From positions 62,001 to 126,000 of the forward strand of contig NZ_JACXJA010000001.1 of the NCBI RefSeq assembly GCF_014705615.1: a DNA stretch of 64,000 bases, given 5' to 3'. The position numbers were made by a program, and so were the translations under genes. Shown here piece by piece: positions 61,525 to 64,000 of this stretch. Position 1 is the first letter of the stretch; every line of letters starts with the position of its first letter. Below the pieces are notes generated by a model that was not told the origin of the DNA, made no database searches, and worked only from the letters and a program-made list of their open reading frames with translations. The DNA comes from Paenibacillus oceani. GTDB taxonomy: Bacteria; Bacillota; Bacilli; Paenibacillales; NBRC-103111.

Positions 61525-61892
61525 GGCACCCTCTATTTTCCACCCATTCAACAGACTGAGGCGAATAGAAGCGGTTTGCACCCCTTATTTCAACCAACTC
61601 GTGGGGTATGCATCCTTTTTGCCCATTTTAAAAGCTACAAACCGCTCTTATTCCCCTAACCAAGCGAGTTTCGGACAAAATAAAAGCTACAAACCGCTCT
61701 TATCCGATTCGTTCTCGTTCATAAGCAGGGTGCAGAGCTGAGCCTGCACAAGAAACCACCTGCGATACTTGCAGGCGCCACCCGAAAGGAAGGTGAACGC
61801 CTTGCCCTACACTGCACTGCGCTGTCCTGCTCCCATTCCGGGACCTTATTAGTTCCGTAATATATGCAAAAAGCTTCTAAACGACTAAACGA
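61525..61892. repeat. Dispersed intergenic repeat, copy B (longest)
   Basis: Contains the head (61525-61572), CTTATTTCAACCAACT (61584), two tandem AAAAGCTACAAACCGCTCTT blocks (61630 and 61682), ATAAGCAGGGT (61721) and the tail ending near 61892. Copies A, C and D carry subsets of these in related order. Confidence 0.75.
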
Positions 61893-61896
61893 AGCC

Positions 61897-61991
61897 AATC
61901 GCTGGCACTGTGTATCGGCGTGTTCGTCAGCTTTCTGTTTTTCATCGCGTCGGGCAGTATGTTGTATTTTAAGCTGTTTACGGAAATCCAA
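61897..61991 (+). pseudogene. Fragment of a BceB/FtsX-type ABC permease
   Basis: One + strand frame reads S-L-A-L-C-I-G-V-F-V-S-F-L-F-F-I-A-S-G-S, then M-L-Y-F-K-L-F-T-E-I-Q. This is the membrane segment and following loop typical of BceB-type peptide-antibiotic permeases. Both ends are cut: the left abuts the repeat tail, and the similarity ends near 61991 although the frame stays open to 62083. It is a relic. Confidence 0.6.
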
Positions 61992-62082
61992 CGATGCATG
62001 AACCTGCTTAAGAGGCCGCTTTTCCTGGTACAGAACACCCCGATTCGCTTTAACGCTTTACCCAGCATACACATTCTACGCT

Positions 62083-62145
62083 AAAAAAAGACGGAAACGC
62101 CCCACCCTAAGCGGCATGCTTCCGCCCAAGATGAACGCTTCCGTC
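62083..62145 (-). terminator. Terminator of the ROK/DUF4434 operon
   Basis: On the minus strand GACGGAAGCG pairs with CGTTTCCGTC, followed by TTTTTTTAG. The loop contains its own GGCGGAAGC/GCTT pairing. Confidence 0.85.
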
Positions 62146-62233
62146 CTGGTTTTCAGACCGGAGCCGGACAACCAACCCCGCCTCCCGTCTTAGCTTCTCT
62201 GTATCCTCATCCGGGTGCTCCCGCGAAAGCGAT

Positions 62234-63175
62234 TCAGTCCGCCGCCAGCCAAGCCAGCTTCGCCGCACCCGCCAAGCCCGCCTGCTCGCCGAGCGCCGCC
62301 GGTACGATCCGGACCGGACCGTAGGCCGGCATCGTCTGCCGCTTCACCTGAGCTTCGATCCGGTCGAACAAAAAGTCGCCCTGAGCGGTAACGGCTCCCC
62401 CGATTACAACCGATTCCGGGTTCAGCGTATGAATCAGGCTGGTGAGGCCGACCGCGACGTATTCCGCATACCGGTCGATCAGGCCGAGCGCCTGCTCGTG
62501 ACCGCTGCGGGCGAGCTCGAACAGCTTTTTCGCCGATCCGCCGGTAACCGACGGTCCCAAGCCGATTTCGGCGGCTTGCCGCATCAGCGCCGTGACGGAT
62601 GCATACTGCTCCCAGCATCCTTTCAGGCCGCAGTTGCACGGCTGTCCGTCATGCTTGATCACGATATGCCCGTAGCCCCCGGCATACCCGCTGCGCCCGT
62701 AATACGGGGTACCGTTCTCCGTCACCCAGCTTCCTCCTACGCCTGTACCGAGCGTGATGCAGAGGAAACCTTCCGTCAGCTCTTTACCCGCGCCGATCCA
62801 CGCTTCGCCGATGGCAAAGGCATGCGCGTCGTTCACGAGGGCGACGGGAAGCCCGGTCTCGCGGGCCATATTGTCGCGCAGCGGCACACCTGTCCAGCCA
62901 GGCAGGTTGGACGTCGCGTAGCCGATCCGGCCTTCCTTCACGTTGACGTAACCGGCCGTCGCTACTCCCATGCCGCGGGCTTCCCAGCCTTGGGCCGCCG
63001 CCTTCTCCTTGTAGCCGCGGGCGATGCCGTACAATTTGTCCAGCAGCGAGTCTCTCCCCGCGCCCGCTTCCGTCGGCGTGTTGTCGGCGTGCAAAATGCG
63101 CCCTTCGCTGTCCACGATACCCGACTTGATGTTCGTGCCTCCGATATCGATTCCGAATACGACCTGTTGTTTCAT
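62234..63175 (-). CDS. ROK-family sugar kinase
   Basis: The 313-residue kinase has the ATP-binding D10-I-G-G-T-N-I-K loop, the catalytic N115-D116 pair, and the ROK zinc site H170, C180, C182, C187 (P-C-N-C-G-L-K-G-C-W-E). It lacks the N-terminal winged-helix domain of ROK repressors, so it is an enzyme. Glucose and N-acetylmannosamine are both usual substrates of this group; the second would fit nanE 5 kb away. It starts at 63175 within an ATGA overlap with the upstream DUF4434 gene. Confidence 0.9.
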   Translation of the reverse strand: MKQQVVFGIDIGGTNIKSGIVDSEGRILHADNTPTEAGAGRDSLLDKLYGIARGYKEKAAAQGWEARGMGVATAGYVNVKEGRIGYATSNLPGWTGVPLRDNMARETGLPVALVNDAHAFAIGEAWIGAGKELTEGFLCITLGTGVGGSWVTENGTPYYGRSGYAGGYGHIVIKHDGQPCNCGLKGCWEQYASVTALMRQAAEIGLGPSVTGGSAKKLFELARSGHEQALGLIDRYAEYVAVGLTSLIHTLNPESVVIGGAVTAQGDFLFDRIEAQVKRQTMPAYGPVRIVPAALGEQAGLAGAAKLAWLAAD

Positions 63176-64000
63176 CGATTCCGCTCCGTCTCCGCCTGCC
63201 CCGCGATCGGCCACAACCCGTTGTCGCGCAGCAATGCCATGTAGTTTTCATACAGCTGTACCGATGTTTCATGCCCTGCATGTGCGGCGCTGCCCGGCTT
63301 GTTCATCATGCCCAAATATTGATAGCACAGCACCTTATCCGAATATTTCGATAAAATCTCCAACTGGCGGCGTACCCGCTCGGACGGTCCCGGATGGAGC
63401 ACTTTGCCCGCGAACTTGAACAGCTCCAGATCGGACCAGAGCGGCTTGTTCGCGCGGTCGTGAGCTTCCCGCAGCCGTGCAAACGTCGCATCCACCGCTT
63501 CGAACGTCGTCCGGTCGACCCCGATCTCGTCTTGATAGGCGATATAATCGACCTCCAGCGAACGGAGCTGCGCGACGAACCGGTCGTCGCCGGTAATCGA
63601 ACGGGTGCCATATGGGGCGATCATCACCCGCTGCGGTCCGATCTTGCGCAGGAAATCGGCCATCTCGTTGGCATATGCGATATAGTGGTCGGGGAAATGG
63701 GTGAAAATCGCTGCTTCCACCGGCAAATACCAGCCGGCAAACGAAGCATGATGACCGTACTTCGCCGCCAGCTCTTTGGCGAAATCATAACGAAGCGCCG
63801 ACTTGTCTCCGGTAGTCGATAAACTGCCCATAATCGGTGTCGTATAAAAGCCGTTCCCTACATAAATCGTCAGGCCGAGACGATCCCCTGCCCGGAGAAC
63901 CGCCTCCAGCGGGTCCTTACATACCGTATCCCACCGATGCGACCATATCTCCGAAGGGTAAAACGCTTTGCCATGCAGCGCAACATTCAGCAGCACCAGC
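63172..64000 (-). CDS. DUF4434 glycosidase-like TIM-barrel protein, 5' end outside the window
   Basis: At least 275 residues are visible and the frame runs to the window edge, so the start is beyond 64000. Segments L-G-L-T-I-Y-V-G-N-G-F-Y, A-G-W-Y-L-P-V-E-A-A, Y-A-N-E-M-A-D-F-L and Y-I-A-Y-Q-D-E-I-G-V match the DUF4434 barrel, thought to be a glycoside hydrolase-like fold. The E in W-Y-L-P-V-E and the D-E in Y-Q-D-E-I are possible catalytic acids (inference). It overlaps the ROK gene by 4 bp, suggesting hydrolysis followed by phosphorylation of the released sugar. Confidence 0.78.
   Translation of the reverse strand, partial: LVLLNVALHGKAFYPSEIWSHRWDTVCKDPLEAVLRAGDRLGLTIYVGNGFYTTPIMGSLSTTGDKSALRYDFAKELAAKYGHHASFAGWYLPVEAAIFTHFPDHYIAYANEMADFLRKIGPQRVMIAPYGTRSITGDDRFVAQLRSLEVDYIAYQDEIGVDRTTFEAVDATFARLREAHDRANKPLWSDLELFKFAGKVLHPGPSERVRRQLEILSKYSDKVLCYQYLGMMNKPGSAAHAGHETSVQLYENYMALLRDNGLWPIAGQAETERNR

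Larger units (their letters stand above)
61320..62233. other. Long noncoding region with repeat copy B, permease fragment and terminator
   Basis: About 910 bp. From the left: cysK leader and promoter (to about 61450), dispersed repeat B (61525-61731), a stretch of unassigned sequence, the repeat tail (61870-61892), a BceB-like permease fragment (about 61897-61991), and the ROK gene's terminator (62083-62145). Confidence 0.6.

Overview
The window comes from a moderately GC-rich, endospore-forming Firmicute of the Paenibacillaceae, most like Paenibacillus. The evidence is several proteins with the copper-amine-oxidase-N 'stalk' domain, an S-layer-homology (SLH) protein, two collagen-like exosporium-type proteins (NTTRR-F1 type and BclB type), two LplA/LplB/LplC-type sugar ABC loci that lack their own ATPase, very large membrane-anchored AraC regulators, AGGAGG ribosome sites and many intrinsic terminators. 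I saw no rRNA, tRNA, CRISPR array or complete insertion sequence.

Layout. 0-6.9 kb: the start of a lipoprotein gene, then a CDP-hexose locus. rfbF and a glycosyltransferase run on the + strand. They converge on a minus-strand operon of rfbG, an RmlC-type epimerase, a paralogous glycosyltransferase, a GNAT acyltransferase and a DegT aminotransferase. Together they look able to make and transfer a CDP-activated N-acylated amino-dideoxyhexose. 7.1-9.6 kb: a small helical protein and a collagen-like protein with 63-bp repeats. 9.8-11.7 kb: an ECF sigma factor and its DUF4179 anti-sigma factor. 12.2-14.9 kb: DUF6157, a beheaded metallo-beta-lactamase gene, an APH-type kinase and an orphan IS630-type OrfA. 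14.9-24.1 kb: AraC sensor, sugar ABC permeases and binding protein, a secreted ComEC-like metallo-hydrolase and a Tat-exported beta-helix protein, which suggests polysaccharide use.

24.1-28.1 kb is AT-richer accessory DNA: a stalk-domain protein, a beta-propeller glycosidase-like protein, a small ORF and a gene remnant. 28.1-31.7 kb: a sulfurtransferase and a cluster of DUF350, glutathionylspermidine-synthase-like, small lipoprotein and unknown duplicated-domain genes, reminiscent of E. coli yjfKLMC/ygiBC. 31.8-36.9 kb: a GNAT and a SWIM/SNF2 helicase pair. 37-41.4 kb: stalk-domain proteins and a TerC gene behind a manganese (yybP-ykoY) riboswitch. 41.4-42.2 kb: a binding-protein remnant beside a dispersed repeat. 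42.3-47.8 kb: a tandem glycosyltransferase translationally coupled to an SLH-collagen-BclB fusion, followed by an FN3-RCC1 propeller protein.

48.1-58.4 kb: a second AraC/sugar ABC locus, then a six-hairpin glycosidase-like gene, nanE and an FAD oxidoreductase. 58.5-61.3 kb: a membrane protein, a Nudix hydrolase, a GNAT and cysK. 61.3-62.2 kb: noncoding repeats and a BceB-like permease fragment. 62.2-64 kb: a ROK kinase and a DUF4434 protein that runs off the edge.

Two themes recur. One is the building and probable glycosylation of collagen-like surface or spore proteins. The other is uptake and breakdown of complex glycans, with amino-sugar enzymes (NanE, ROK) near the second transporter. 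Intergenic regions hold a dispersed, partly degenerate repeat family whose copies lie next to gene remnants.
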